A DNA stretch of 64,000 bases from JAHDHW01 sp963793295 (GCA_963793295.1 CAWBZX010000032.1:144834-208833); one strand, 5' to 3'. Positions 17,684-26,889 are shown, counted from the stretch's first letter. The notes: generated by a model from the letters alone, not told the origin. A program made the numbers and translations.

Positions 17684-19321
17684 TTAATCTTCGTCAGGTT
17701 GCAAAAAAGGATAACGGTAATCAGACGGTGGAACAAAACTCTCTTTGATTGTTCGAGGTGAAATCCACCTCAATAAATTTAAAATAGAACCCGCTTTGTC
17801 ATTAGTTCCCGAACCTCTTGCTCCTCCAAATGGTTGCTGACCCACCACTGCTCCTGTTGGTTTATCATTTATATAAAAGTTTCCAGCTGTATTCCGCAAC
17901 TTATAAGCAGTGCTACTAATTACTTCTCTATCTCGGGCAAAAATGGCCCCGGTCAATGCATATGGAGAAGTGCTGTCCACTAAATCCAATGTTTCTTCAT
18001 ATTTGTTGTCCTCGTAAACATAGATTGTCAAAACGGGACCAAATATCTCTTCTTCCATGGTTAGGAAATGTGGATCTGTTGTAACTATTACAGTAGGTTC
18101 GATAAAATACCCCACGGTTTTTTCATATCCTCCACCTAGAAATATTTCAGCATCTGATGATTTTTTCGCTTCAGCTATATAACCCGAAATTTTATCAAAA
18201 GCTCTTTCGTCGATCACTGCATTAATAAAATTGGTAAAATCTTCAGGAGAACCCATTTTCATGGATTTTAAATCTTCTGAAAGGTATTTTTTAACATCGC
18301 CCCACAGACTGGTTGGAATGTACGCTCTAGAAGCAGCGGAACATTTTTGACCCTGAAATTCGAAAGCACCACGAGAAAGTGCGGTAGCAACTTGTTTCGC
18401 ATTTGAAGAGGGATGAGCAACTACAAAATCTTTACCGCCTGTCTCCCCTACTATTCTTGGATAACTTTTATACTTTGCAATATTGTTTCCAATCGTTTGC
18501 CATAATATTTGAAAAACCTTTGTACTTCCTGTAAAATGTATTCCGGCAAAATCCCGGTGATTTAAAATCACGTCTCCCATAACCGGACCGTCAGCATATA
18601 CTAAATTGATAACACCTTTAGGCAAACCAGCAGCTTCGAAAATTTCCATAATAACTGTAGCTGAATAGATCTGCGTTTCGGCTGGTTTCCAAACCACAAC
18701 GTTACCAAGCATTGCAGGAGCTGAAGGTAGATTACCTGCAATCGATGTAAAATTGAAAGGAGTCAGAGCAAATACAAAACCTTCTAAAGGTCTATGCTCC
18801 ATTCGATTCCAGGTTCCATTTGAGCTCTCAGGCTGCTCAGAGTATATTTGAGTCATGAATTGAACATTGTACCTCAAAAAATCACATAACTCAGCTACCG
18901 CGTCAATCTCAGCCTGAAAGATGTTTTTAGATTGGCCAAGCATTGTTGCGGCATTCATTTTTGCTCTGTAAGGTCCTGCAAGTAGATCTGCAGCTTTTAA
19001 AAATATAGCAGCTCTATCCTGCCAACCCATTTTTTCCCACGCTACTTTTGCTTTAAGGGCTGCTTTGATAGCCATTTCAACATGTGAACTATTACCTTTT
19101 GAATAATGCCCCAAACAATGACTTTTTTCGTGCGGGGGATGTATTTCAACTTTATTTTCAGTGGTTATTTTTTTACCACCGATATACATTGGAATGTCTA
19201 ATTTTTTAGATTTTAATTCAGCGATCGCCGATTGGACTTCAGCTCTTTCAACCGAACCAGGAGCATAGCTCAGTATGGATTCATTAATTGCGATCGGAAC
19301 TTCAAATATTGCGTTTGACAT
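17684..19321 (-). CDS. pruA: 1-pyrroline-5-carboxylate (glutamate semialdehyde) dehydrogenase
   Basis: The 545-residue aldehyde dehydrogenase of the PruA/RocA type oxidises glutamate-gamma-semialdehyde to glutamate with NAD, the second step of proline breakdown. Seen in order are ALTPFNFTSIAGN, VWKPAE, the Rossmann segment with HFTGST, the general base in GETGGKD, the catalytic Cys in FEFQGQKCSAASR, and EEEIFGPVLT. The N-terminal 30 residues and C-terminal PRTIKESF region are typical of the monofunctional form, without a PutA fusion. A proline dehydrogenase is not in the window. A Bacteroidota promoter lies about 40 bases upstream. Confidence 0.95.
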   Translation of the reverse strand: MSNAIFEVPIAINESILSYAPGSVERAEVQSAIAELKSKKLDIPMYIGGKKITTENKVEIHPPHEKSHCLGHYSKGNSSHVEMAIKAALKAKVAWEKMGWQDRAAIFLKAADLLAGPYRAKMNAATMLGQSKNIFQAEIDAVAELCDFLRYNVQFMTQIYSEQPESSNGTWNRMEHRPLEGFVFALTPFNFTSIAGNLPSAPAMLGNVVVWKPAETQIYSATVIMEIFEAAGLPKGVINLVYADGPVMGDVILNHRDFAGIHFTGSTKVFQILWQTIGNNIAKYKSYPRIVGETGGKDFVVAHPSSNAKQVATALSRGAFEFQGQKCSAASRAYIPTSLWGDVKKYLSEDLKSMKMGSPEDFTNFINAVIDERAFDKISGYIAEAKKSSDAEIFLGGGYEKTVGYFIEPTVIVTTDPHFLTMEEEIFGPVLTIYVYEDNKYEETLDLVDSTSPYALTGAIFARDREVISSTAYKLRNTAGNFYINDKPTGAVVGQQPFGGARGSGTNDKAGSILNLLRWISPRTIKESFVPPSDYRYPFLQPDED

Positions 19322-19360
19322 AGTATTATCTTCTTTAAAAATGGTTTACAAATTTTGCTG

Positions 19361-19389
19361 CAAATGTACCATTTTAAAAGAGATATCAA
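19361..19389 (-). promoter_or_regulatory. Bacteroidota-type promoter of pruA
   Basis: The minus strand carries TTG at 19387-19389 and TACATTTG at 19361-19368 with an 18-base gap, matching the -33/-7 pattern. The -7 element lies 40 bases before the pruA ATG. Confidence 0.6.
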
Positions 19390-19437
19390 AAACCAAAGCC
19401 AGAGTTTTGATAAGGAAATAAAAGCGGAAGAGAAATT

Positions 19438-19897
19438 TTAGGGAATTTGTACCTCTAATGGTAAAAACGGAGAAGCATCCCCTTTACCTTTTATGATTTC
19501 GCGGACTATAGTTGAGCTAATGTGTGAAAACTTTGGGTGGCTTATTAAAAACACTGTTTCCAAACCCTGGCCAACAATATGGTTTAATTGAGATATTGTT
19601 TTTTCATAATCGAAATCAGAAGCATTTCTTAAGCCTCTGATCATATATTTTGCGCCGATTTCAATGCAATAATGCGCGGTCAATCCTTCATAAGAATCAA
19701 CTTTTACTTTGGGTTCATTTTTAAAAACTGATGTCTAACCATTCCATTCTTTGTTCAAAAGAAAAAAGATATTTTTTCTGAGTATTAACGCCGACAGCTA
19801 CAATAATTTGATCGAAAAGCGGCACCGCACGTTTTACAATATCAACATGGCCAGCGGTTATCGGATCAAACGATCCGGGGAAAATTGCAATTTTCAT
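19438..19897 (-). pseudogene. coaD: Phosphopantetheine adenylyltransferase, frameshifted
   Basis: CoaD transfers AMP from ATP to 4'-phosphopantetheine, the penultimate step of CoA synthesis, and is normally essential. The first frame (19897 to 19721, 58 residues) holds the nucleotide-binding start IFPGSFDPITAGH and runs to EQRMEWL, then meets TAA at 19721-19723. The rest (GLTAHYC, MIRGLRNASDFDYE, the ISSTIVRE helix, ending at 19438) continues in a different frame. Removing one T from the five-T run (19723-19727, minus sense) restores one 152-codon frame of normal length and sequence. The span is 460 bases, which is 3n+1. Likely causes are an assembly indel or a real mutation; a +1 programmed shift at TTT-TAA is a remote third option. 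Confidence 0.85.
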
Positions 19898-19974
19898 TTA
19901 TGGATTGTGATTAAAAAATTAGTGTTTTTTTACTCCTCTTTTATACGGATTCAGACGTAAAATATGTAAAATAT

Positions 19975-20505
19975 TTAAGTTGAAAAACCTTTGATTCTTT
20001 TTAGATAAAGTTTATAGTTTTCATCATCGAAACAAACAAATTGAATTTCTTTAATTTGACTATTTTTTTCTAAGAAATCCTTGACCGTTTCTATTGAAAT
20101 GGCTGCAGCTTTTTCCATTGGAAAATGATAAGCACCAGTACTGATATTTGGAAAAGCAATAGTCTCAACATTATTTTCGATCGCTAGCTTTAAGCTATTT
20201 ATATAGCAATTTTTTAATTCATTTTCTTTTCTTTCGATATCGTGTCCGCTCCAAACTGGCCCAACAGTATGAATTACAAACTTAGCTGGAAGGTTTCCAG
20301 CTGTTGTAATAACGGCCTCACCAGTCGGACAACCACCCTGAGCAGCTCTGATCTTTTTGCAAGCTTCCAATATCGAAGGGCCACCAGCTTTATGAATCGC
20401 TCCGTCTACCCCACCTCCACCTAACAAAGTTGAATTTGCAGCATTGACGATCGCATCAGCCTTAACTTTGGTGATATCCCTTTTGATGATTTTGATCCTT
20501 TCCAT
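19975..20505 (-). CDS. Macrodomain ADP-ribose/O-acetyl-ADP-ribose hydrolase
   Basis: The 176-residue protein is a complete single macrodomain of the YmdB/MacroD type. Motifs are DAIVNAANSTLLGGGGVDGAI (residues about 15-35, including the catalytic Asn and Asp), GPSILEAC, GEAVITTAGNLP, VIHTVGPVW and FPNISTGAYHFP. Family members hydrolyse O-acetyl-ADP-ribose or remove ADP-ribose from proteins. It lies 77 bases upstream of coaD on the same strand. Confidence 0.94.
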   Translation of the reverse strand: MERIKIIKRDITKVKADAIVNAANSTLLGGGGVDGAIHKAGGPSILEACKKIRAAQGGCPTGEAVITTAGNLPAKFVIHTVGPVWSGHDIERKENELKNCYINSLKLAIENNVETIAFPNISTGAYHFPMEKAAAISIETVKDFLEKNSQIKEIQFVCFDDENYKLYLKRIKGFST

Positions 20506-20599
20506 ATTGCTAAGTTAATAAAAATAGCCACGACCACCATTGTGGGCGCAGCTATCAATCGGATGAGATCTGTAATCTTTTGTGAGTAGTTTGGAGTTG

Positions 20600-21133
20600 T
20601 TATTCAATCAAGGTAAATGAATCTAAAAATTTATCAATCATTGGATTTAGACCCTTTTCTTTATAGGTTACTGTTTGTACAGAATAATATCTTCTTCCTA
20701 CTAGGTAAGATTTTGTTTTTATGGTGGCTTCACCATCCTGGTAATTGACACGCCATAGGACACCTGGGTACTTACCCAAATGAATTTCAGAAGAATAAAA
20801 AAGTTCTCCTTTGACACTTTTCACCGCACTATCCACAGTAACTTCAAGAAAATCTTTGACCAGTTCTGTTGAATCCGAATGAATAGAACCTTCAGGATAA
20901 TCGCAATAACTAACCATGTAAACCAGATTATCTGCTTTGTCATCTTCAGATTGATACAGAAAAGTATGATATTCTGTTTTGCCAATCTGGGTTTCAGTTG
21001 TATTTATTTTTTCAACAAACTCTCCGGGAGCAAGAACCGTAAACTTTCCTGTTTCAGAAGTAAAAGGTTGCCATTTTGATTGCAGGAAGCTTAAAAAGAA
21101 TAATATCGGAAGTGAAAAGTAAAGTTTATTCAT
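20600..21133 (-). CDS. Unknown secreted or periplasmic protein
   Basis: The 177-residue protein has a signal peptide (residues 1-18, ending LQSK) and a predicted alpha/beta mature domain: FTVLAPGEF, YMVSYCDYPEG, a helix with TELVKDFLEVTVDSAVKS, then two strands (YPGVLWRVNY and YYSVQTVTYK). The arrangement of a polyanion-like beta strand, a YSDYP-type strand and a C-terminal FLDSF helix occurs in small uncharacterised exported proteins of several phyla. I do not recognise a named family. It is followed 94 bases later by the macrodomain gene. Confidence 0.75.
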   Translation of the reverse strand: MNKLYFSLPILFFLSFLQSKWQPFTSETGKFTVLAPGEFVEKINTTETQIGKTEYHTFLYQSEDDKADNLVYMVSYCDYPEGSIHSDSTELVKDFLEVTVDSAVKSVKGELFYSSEIHLGKYPGVLWRVNYQDGEATIKTKSYLVGRRYYSVQTVTYKEKGLNPMIDKFLDSFTLIE

Positions 21134-21495
21134 ATTGAAAAACCAATCGAGTTGGATTAAGGGTATAAGTTTATTTGAGGATAAAATAATTTATATTGAG
21201 TGAACGATATCAAATTTAGTTTATTTCTTATTTGAATCAGGATATTAGACCAATCTAAACGAAATGAACTACAGAATGAAGATTCCTAAAGACTAAATAA
21301 TTATTGTTTTAACACTTAAAACGGGGTTAAAAAAATCTTTCTTTTAAATTAAATCAGTAATTTATTTTTGTTTGAAAGTGTGTCAGATGGAATTTATCGA
21401 AAAAATGATTGATTCAACAGACTAAATGTTATAATTGTATTTTTTGACAAAAAGTATTTAAGCGATTTATAGAAGCTATATTTATTCAGCCCGGT
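21134..21495. other. 362-base divergent intergenic region
   Basis: AT-rich spacer between divergently transcribed genes. A plus-strand TATTTTTG at 21363-21370 matches the -7 consensus but lacks a well-placed TTG. TTGAC at 21444 and TATATTTA at 21477-21484 are separated by 30 bases, too far for the usual pattern. I see no gene or strong hairpin. Confidence 0.4.
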
Positions 21496-22656
21496 ATGAA
21501 AACCAAACTTCCTTACTTTTTAATTTTTATGATCGTATTCGCATGTAAAAATGATATTCCGGATTCATCGAAAGAAAATAATGAGGAACTGCCGCCTCTT
21601 GAAGAAGAATACCAGATTTCAAGATACAAATGGGGCTTTATTGATAAAAAAGGGCAACTAATTATCGATGATATTTTTGATGAAGCTGAAGCTTTTTCTG
21701 AAAATAAAGCTACCGTTCGAATTAAGGGAAAGTGGGGTGTGATAGATCGAAATGGTGCGTTTATTCTTCGGCCAACATACAAGCACATCTGGTCATTTCA
21801 GGATGGATTAGCGCGTGTTCAAGATTTTAAATATCATTATGGGTTTATCGATGAATCGGGAAAGCTGGTCATTCCTTTAGTTTACAAAGAGGCTTTTGAT
21901 TTTCAGGAAGGTCTGGCTTTAGTTAAAACAGAGAAAGGAATTGGCTTTTTGGATACACAGGGCAATTGGGCAATTTTTCCCTCTTTTGAAAATGCAAGGA
22001 GTTTTAAAAACGGTTTTGCAGTTGTTATTAAAGCAAAAAAGCATGGAATAATTGATTTGACGGGGAAGTATCTTGTCAAACCAGAATATGATAAAATATT
22101 TGATAACGCTGATAATGCTTTCAGGTTTAAAAAGAATAAAAAATTTGGTTATCTAAATGAAAAAGGAAGGGTGATGATTGGTCCAAGTTTTAAAAAAGCA
22201 AAAAACTTTCACAATGGTTTTGCAGCGGTAAAGAAGGAAAAATATTATGGCTTAATTAATAAAAGGGGAAAATTTAAAGTCAAGCCAGAATTTGAAGAAT
22301 TAGAATATGCCGGCGAAGGACTTTGGAGGTTTTATAAAGATGGAAAATACGGCTTGATTGAATCATCAGGGAAAGAGATTGTTCCACCAAAATATGGCAT
22401 TATATACGATTTTTCAGAAGGCCTTGCTGCTTTTGAACAATCTGGGCTATGGGGTTATGTAGATATTACTGGCAATGTCGTGATTGAAGCCAGATTTCCG
22501 ATAGTCTGGAAGTTTAAGGATGGTTTTGCCCGAGTTATTTCGAATCATGGTATGACTTTTATTAATGAAAACGGTTTTGTAATTTTTCCGGAACCTTTTC
22601 CAATTATAGATGCCCGCGATTTTTCAGAAGGCTTTTCAAAAGTAAAAGTTTACTGA
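21496..22656 (+). CDS. WG-repeat lipoprotein
   Basis: The 386-residue lipoprotein has a signal peptide and a Cys at about residue 17 (FACKND). Nearly all of the mature part consists of seven or eight tandem WG beta repeats of about 40 residues, each with a WGxID or YGFID core followed by G..V.P.Y and F..GLA.V. WG-repeat proteins are common at Bacteroidota surfaces and probably bind other proteins or polymers; no enzyme activity is suggested. The M28 peptidase gene starts 44 bases downstream. Confidence 0.9.
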   Translation: MKTKLPYFLIFMIVFACKNDIPDSSKENNEELPPLEEEYQISRYKWGFIDKKGQLIIDDIFDEAEAFSENKATVRIKGKWGVIDRNGAFILRPTYKHIWSFQDGLARVQDFKYHYGFIDESGKLVIPLVYKEAFDFQEGLALVKTEKGIGFLDTQGNWAIFPSFENARSFKNGFAVVIKAKKHGIIDLTGKYLVKPEYDKIFDNADNAFRFKKNKKFGYLNEKGRVMIGPSFKKAKNFHNGFAAVKKEKYYGLINKRGKFKVKPEFEELEYAGEGLWRFYKDGKYGLIESSGKEIVPPKYGIIYDFSEGLAAFEQSGLWGYVDITGNVVIEARFPIVWKFKDGFARVISNHGMTFINENGFVIFPEPFPIIDARDFSEGFSKVKVY

Positions 22657-22700
22657 TAAAAAATAATTTTTCAAAACATATATCTAGTAAAATATTAATA

Positions 22701-24224
22701 ATGAATAAGATACAATCATTAGTTACATTAATACTTTTAACATTCTTTACCTTCTCTACGAAAGCGCAAAGTTCAATTGATTTACCAGAATCTAATTTAC
22801 AAAAAAGTGAAATAGAAGCTCATTTGCGTTTCATTGCATCTGACGAATTGAAAGGCAGAAGAACTTCAGACTTTGGAAGTGAAGTAGCAGCACGTTACAT
22901 TGCGGAACAATTTAGGTCGTTTGGTATTAGACAAGTTGAAGGTGCCAACGATTATTTTCAAATAGTGCCTTTTAAAAATTTCATGCCTGCAAAAGAAGGA
23001 AGCTTACAATGGGGGAAATCTGATTTTGTTACTGGAAAAAACTTACTTATTTTATCAGGAAGCGCCATTGATACTGCTGCTCAGGCAGTATTTGCCAACC
23101 ATGGCTGGATTGATCAAGAAAAAGGAATCAATGATTTTGAAAATTTAAATGCAAAAGGCAAAATAGTAATTGTCATTTCCGGAATGCCGGATTCGCAAGA
23201 TCCCTATTCAACCTTCAAAGCTATGCCGATTAAAAGACAATTCGCGGCCGAACACGGCGCCATTGCATTGATCGAATTGTATCGCCTGTCTTTTCCCTGG
23301 AACTACTTTTACAATTATTTCAGCCGGGAAAGGTTGGAAATAGCTAAAGAAGGAGAAAGCATGGAAGCTGCTAATTTAGTTTATGGATGGATAAAAGAAG
23401 AAAATGGAGCAGCGGCAATAGCTTTATCAAAAGGCGAAACAACTACTATTCAGCTAAAAAGCTCAGGTGCCATTACGACACCAAAACCTTCAAAAAATGT
23501 GATTGGCGTCATTGAGGGAACTGATCCCATCCTAAAAGGAGAACACCTTTTGATTTCTGCGCACTATGATCATGTTGGTGTTGGAAAGCAAGGCGGAGCA
23601 ATGTTTTCTGACCAGGACAGCATCTTTAATGGTGCACGAGATAATGGGATCGGGACCGTAGCTTTACTTGCTGCAGCAAAAAGTCTGGCTCAGTCTCCAC
23701 CAAAAAGAAGTGTAATATTACTGGCCTTCACCGCAGAAGAAATGGGCCTTTTAGGATCTAAATATTATACAGAGCATCCTTTAATTCCACTAAATAAAAC
23801 CATTTTTAATCTTAATTCTGATGGTGCGGGTTATGACGATAAAACGGCTATTTCAATAATAGGCTACGACAGAGTTGGAGTCGTTGAAGAGTTTAATCTT
23901 GCAGCAGCGAAATTTGGCTTGAAAATCATTCCAGATCCTGCTCCGGAACAAAATTTATTCGATCGCTCCGACAATGTAAACTTTGCGGCTAAAGGTATTC
24001 CGGCACCAAGTGTCAGCCCGGGAACAACAGGGTTTACTGAAGAAATTGCAAAATATTATCACCAAGCTATTGATAATCCCGAAACGATTGATTATGATTA
24101 TCTTTTGACTTTTTGTAAAACATTTTCGTACATGGCCAGATTGATTTCAAATAAAGACCAGGCGCCGCAATGGGCTCCGGGTGATAAATATGAAGAAGCC
24201 GGAAAAAAACTTTACGAGAATTAA
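22701..24224 (+). CDS. Secreted M28-family zinc metallopeptidase with PA domain
   Basis: The 507-residue protein has a signal peptide (residues 1-22, ending TKAQ). A PA-type insert lies at about 110-180, and the M28 catalytic core begins near 280. Zinc ligands and catalytic residues appear in SAHYDHVG (His), GARDNGIGT (bridging Asp), FTAEEMGLLGS (catalytic and zinc Glu) and NLNSDGAG (Asp). The distal His ligand is probably in the KYYHQAID segment. Such enzymes are exported aminopeptidases that liberate N-terminal amino acids. It is probably co-transcribed with the WG-repeat gene. Confidence 0.92.
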   Translation: MNKIQSLVTLILLTFFTFSTKAQSSIDLPESNLQKSEIEAHLRFIASDELKGRRTSDFGSEVAARYIAEQFRSFGIRQVEGANDYFQIVPFKNFMPAKEGSLQWGKSDFVTGKNLLILSGSAIDTAAQAVFANHGWIDQEKGINDFENLNAKGKIVIVISGMPDSQDPYSTFKAMPIKRQFAAEHGAIALIELYRLSFPWNYFYNYFSRERLEIAKEGESMEAANLVYGWIKEENGAAAIALSKGETTTIQLKSSGAITTPKPSKNVIGVIEGTDPILKGEHLLISAHYDHVGVGKQGGAMFSDQDSIFNGARDNGIGTVALLAAAKSLAQSPPKRSVILLAFTAEEMGLLGSKYYTEHPLIPLNKTIFNLNSDGAGYDDKTAISIIGYDRVGVVEEFNLAAAKFGLKIIPDPAPEQNLFDRSDNVNFAAKGIPAPSVSPGTTGFTEEIAKYYHQAIDNPETIDYDYLLTFCKTFSYMARLISNKDQAPQWAPGDKYEEAGKKLYEN

Positions 24225-24314
24225 TCCGAGGAGCGAGTATTGAGATAAAAAAATAGAAAACCTAAGCAGTATACCCCAATAACTCATTCAAATCAGCTTT
24301 AAACAAATGAAACA

Positions 24315-25040
24315 TTGAAAGCATTAATCCTTGTCGATTTACAAAATGACTTTCTACCATGGGGAAGCATACCTATTGAAGGTTCTGAAGAACTGATTCC
24401 AATTGCAAATCAGTTGCTGGAGCAATTTGATATTATTGTAGCGAGTCAGGACTGGCATCCTGCCAATCACAAATGTTTTGCCGCCAATCACCCTTGGCGA
24501 ATGCCCGGACAAGTGATTGATGTAAACGGTATTCCTCAAATGCTGTGGACGATTCATTGTGTTCAGGATAATTTTGGGGCTGAATTTGTTTCTGATCTCA
24601 ATACTTATAAAATTTCAAAAATCATCAGAAAAGGAACCAATATCGAGGTAGACAGCTACAGTGTTTTCTTTGAAAATGATCACAAAAAATCTAATGGCCT
24701 CGAGGAATATTTAAAAATTAATAAAATCGACGAAGTTTACCTAATGGGCTTGACTGCTGATTTTGGCGTAAAACATACTGCTTTGGATGCTGTCCGGCTC
24801 GGGTTTAAAACAAAAGTGATAATTGACGGTTGTCGTTGGTATGATTCAAAAGATGAAAATAAAGAACAAACCCTCAACGAAATGGTAATAAAAGGGATTC
24901 AAATTATTAAATTAGACGAGCTCAAGCTAGTTAAAAATTCAATCCCATACATAGCGCCACTTCCCATCGGCTTGTTTTTTCCAAACGGTATGAAAAATCC
25001 CCTCGCTTTCAATTTTTTGTCCGCTTGTGTCTTTTGCTGA
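24315..25040 (+). CDS. pncA: Nicotinamidase homologue lacking the catalytic cysteine
   Basis: Nicotinamidases hydrolyse nicotinamide to nicotinate for NAD salvage. The 241-residue product from TTG at 24315 has the family start (LVDLQNDF, Asp8), the metal-site motif QDWHP (Asp46, His48) with His81, and the active-site Lys106 (IRKGT). The nucleophile motif, normally ATDYCV-like, reads TADFGV, so residue 151 is Gly (GGC at 24765-24767) in place of Cys (TGC or TGT). The last 35 residues extend 102 bases into the 3' end of the converging DUF4440 gene and are atypical. The protein should be inactive as a nicotinamidase unless the base is a sequence error. Confidence 0.88.
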   Translation: MKALILVDLQNDFLPWGSIPIEGSEELIPIANQLLEQFDIIVASQDWHPANHKCFAANHPWRMPGQVIDVNGIPQMLWTIHCVQDNFGAEFVSDLNTYKISKIIRKGTNIEVDSYSVFFENDHKKSNGLEEYLKINKIDEVYLMGLTADFGVKHTALDAVRLGFKTKVIIDGCRWYDSKDENKEQTLNEMVIKGIQIIKLDELKLVKNSIPYIAPLPIGLFFPNGMKNPLAFNFLSACVFC

Positions 25041-25388
25041 AAAGCGATATTTTCCAAAAGTATAGCCCAAATCACCGGATTGAGAAACTTCAACAAAATC
25101 TGGGGTCCATTCCAGTTTTACTTCACGAAGTGTTTGTTTTTTAAAATATTCTTTAATTGCCTATTTTCCTTTAATTATAGTATTATTTCGATTGAGTACT
25201 GCAGCTTCATCTGCATATGCTAAAAAAGCTTTTGATAGGCCTTCTATTTTTGCCATCTCAGCGAAAGCTATTTCAGTTTCGAGGATTTCTTTTTTATAGA
25301 TTTCTTTGGAGTTGGTTTGATTTTCCATTTGACAGGCTGTGATTATGAAGATAAACGATATTATTAGGATTAAACGATTTTCTTTCAT
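24939..25388 (-). pseudogene. DUF4440 (SnoaL-like) lipoprotein interrupted by an in-frame TAG
   Basis: The minus strand encodes a 150-codon frame with a lipoprotein signal (Cys at about residue 19, TACQ), an FAEMA helix and the DUF4440 core IIKGK. A TAG stop at 25161-25163 follows, and the same frame then continues without further stop through AIKEYFKKQTL, LEWTPDFVEVS, GYTFGKY and FHTVWKK to a TGA at 24939. The family expects Glu after GK, so GAG to TAG is one base away. The upstream 75 residues alone would not fold. This is either a nonsense mutation or a base-call error; TAG is an ordinary stop elsewhere in the window (29369, 30806). Confidence 0.85.
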
Positions 25389-25420
25389 GATTTCAGTGTT
25401 TTGAATACTTACAATATGCT

Positions 25421-25459
25421 AAAAAACAAAAAAGCTGCAACATCAGCGCTACAGCTTTT
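25421..25459 (-). terminator. Terminator after gdhA
   Basis: An 8-base perfect stem (25430-25437 with 25452-25459) is followed on the minus strand by a T-rich tail (25421-25429). It lies 30 bases after the gdhA stop. Confidence 0.8.
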
Positions 25460-25488
25460 CAGTTATTCGATTTAACGATTGAATTCTT

Positions 25489-26850
25489 CTATAAAACTCC
25501 TTGAGCTATCAAGGCATCTGCCACTTTTACAAATCCTGCGATATTAGCTCCTTTCACGTAATCAATATAACCGCTGTCAGTCTTTCCATAAGTAAGACAT
25601 TTTTCGTGAATATTTTCCATGATTTGTTGCAAACGTTGATCGACTTGTTCACGAGTCCAGGAAATTCTCAAACTGTTTTGGGACATTTCCAAACCTGAGG
25701 TAGCGACGCCACCTGCATTGGAAGCTTTACCCGGAGCATATAAAATTTTTGCATCCTGAAAAACTTTAATTCCCTCGTTTGTAGTCGGCATATTTGCTCC
25801 TTCTGCAACCAGTTGACAACCATTGCTGACTAAGGTTCTTGCGTCTACATCATTTATTTCATTTTGAGTGGCGGAAGGAAATGCTGCATCACATTTAATT
25901 CCCCAAGGTTTTTGTCCTTCCAGGTAGGTTAAATCGTAATGATCGGCATATTCTTTAATGCGGCCTTTACGGACATTTTTCAACTCTTCTATAAATGCTA
26001 GTTTTTCTCTTGTAATTCCATCTTTATCATAAACTGTCCCTGATGAATCTGAAACAGCATGTACTGTGCCACCCAAATCTAATATTTTTTCAATGGTGTA
26101 CTGGGCTACATTACCTGATCCAGAAACAATGCATCTTTTACCTTTTAATGAGTCATTTTTTGTCTTCAACATTTCACTAGCAAAATAGACGCATCCATAG
26201 CCGGTTGCTTCGGGGCGAATTAAACTTCCCCCATATTGCAAACCTTTTCCAGTAAATGTTCCGGAGTGTTTATGGCTTAGTTTTTTATACATTCCGAACA
26301 TATAACCTACTTCCGTTCCTCCAACGCCAATATCACCTGCAGGAACATCACTGTCAGGGCCAATGTGTCTGAAAAGTTCTAACATAAATGACTGGCAAAA
26401 ACGCATGATCTCATTATCAGACTTGCCTTTGGGGTCAAAATTTGAACCACCTTTGCCTCCTCCCATCGGAAGTGTGGTTAAGCTGTTTTTAAAAGTTTGT
26501 TCAAATCCAAGAAATTTCAAAATGCTGAGGTTTACAGAGGGATGAAAACGAAGCCCTCCTTTATATGGTCCAATAGCATTGTTGAACTGGACGCGATAAC
26601 CTTTATTGACTTGAATTTGGTTGTTATCATCTCGCCAGGTTACCCGGAAAGAGATAATACGATCAGGCTCTGTAAGTCTTTCCAATAAAGCATTACCCTG
26701 ATACTTGGGATTTTGGTCGATAAAAGGTATAACCACTTCTGCAAATTCTTGAACAGCTTGGTGGAATTCTGATTCTCCTGGATTATGCTTTTTTATTTCT
26801 TTTAGAAATGCATTAAGGTAGGTACGATTCGATTTGGTTTGGACTGTCAT
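25489..26850 (-). CDS. gdhA: Glutamate dehydrogenase
   Basis: The 453-residue protein matches hexameric, probably NADP-linked, GdhA enzymes, which aminate 2-oxoglutarate to glutamate. Seen are FRVTWRDD, KGGLRFHPSVN, the catalytic Lys region PMGGGKGGSNFDP, PAGDIGVGGTEVGY, the nucleotide-binding VSGSGNVAQY, and SNAGGVATSGLEMSQN. Length and N-terminus are normal. A 23-base palindrome and a repeated half-site lie upstream next to a TATTTTTG element, which suggests specific transcriptional control, as expected for a nitrogen-assimilation enzyme. Confidence 0.96.
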   Translation of the reverse strand: MTVQTKSNRTYLNAFLKEIKKHNPGESEFHQAVQEFAEVVIPFIDQNPKYQGNALLERLTEPDRIISFRVTWRDDNNQIQVNKGYRVQFNNAIGPYKGGLRFHPSVNLSILKFLGFEQTFKNSLTTLPMGGGKGGSNFDPKGKSDNEIMRFCQSFMLELFRHIGPDSDVPAGDIGVGGTEVGYMFGMYKKLSHKHSGTFTGKGLQYGGSLIRPEATGYGCVYFASEMLKTKNDSLKGKRCIVSGSGNVAQYTIEKILDLGGTVHAVSDSSGTVYDKDGITREKLAFIEELKNVRKGRIKEYADHYDLTYLEGQKPWGIKCDAAFPSATQNEINDVDARTLVSNGCQLVAEGANMPTTNEGIKVFQDAKILYAPGKASNAGGVATSGLEMSQNSLRISWTREQVDQRLQQIMENIHEKCLTYGKTDSGYIDYVKGANIAGFVKVADALIAQGVL

Positions 26851-26881
26851 AGTAATTTTATTTATGAATTAATATTTAACT

Positions 26882-26889
26882 CAAAAATA
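26882..26889 (-). promoter_or_regulatory. Probable -7 element of the gdhA promoter
   Basis: TATTTTTG on the minus strand matches TAnnTTTG and lies 31 bases before the gdhA ATG. A TTG 26 bases further upstream is slightly too distant for an ideal -33 element. Confidence 0.45.

Noticed and set aside
24899..25096. 65-residue minus-strand open frame overlapping pncA
   Set aside because: It is an out-of-frame shadow of the 3' part of the DUF4440 gene, whose own frame shows the family sequence.
25161..25163. TAG read as a sense codon (stop recoding)
   Set aside because: Neighbouring intact genes end in TAG (29369, 30806), so TAG functions as a normal stop here.
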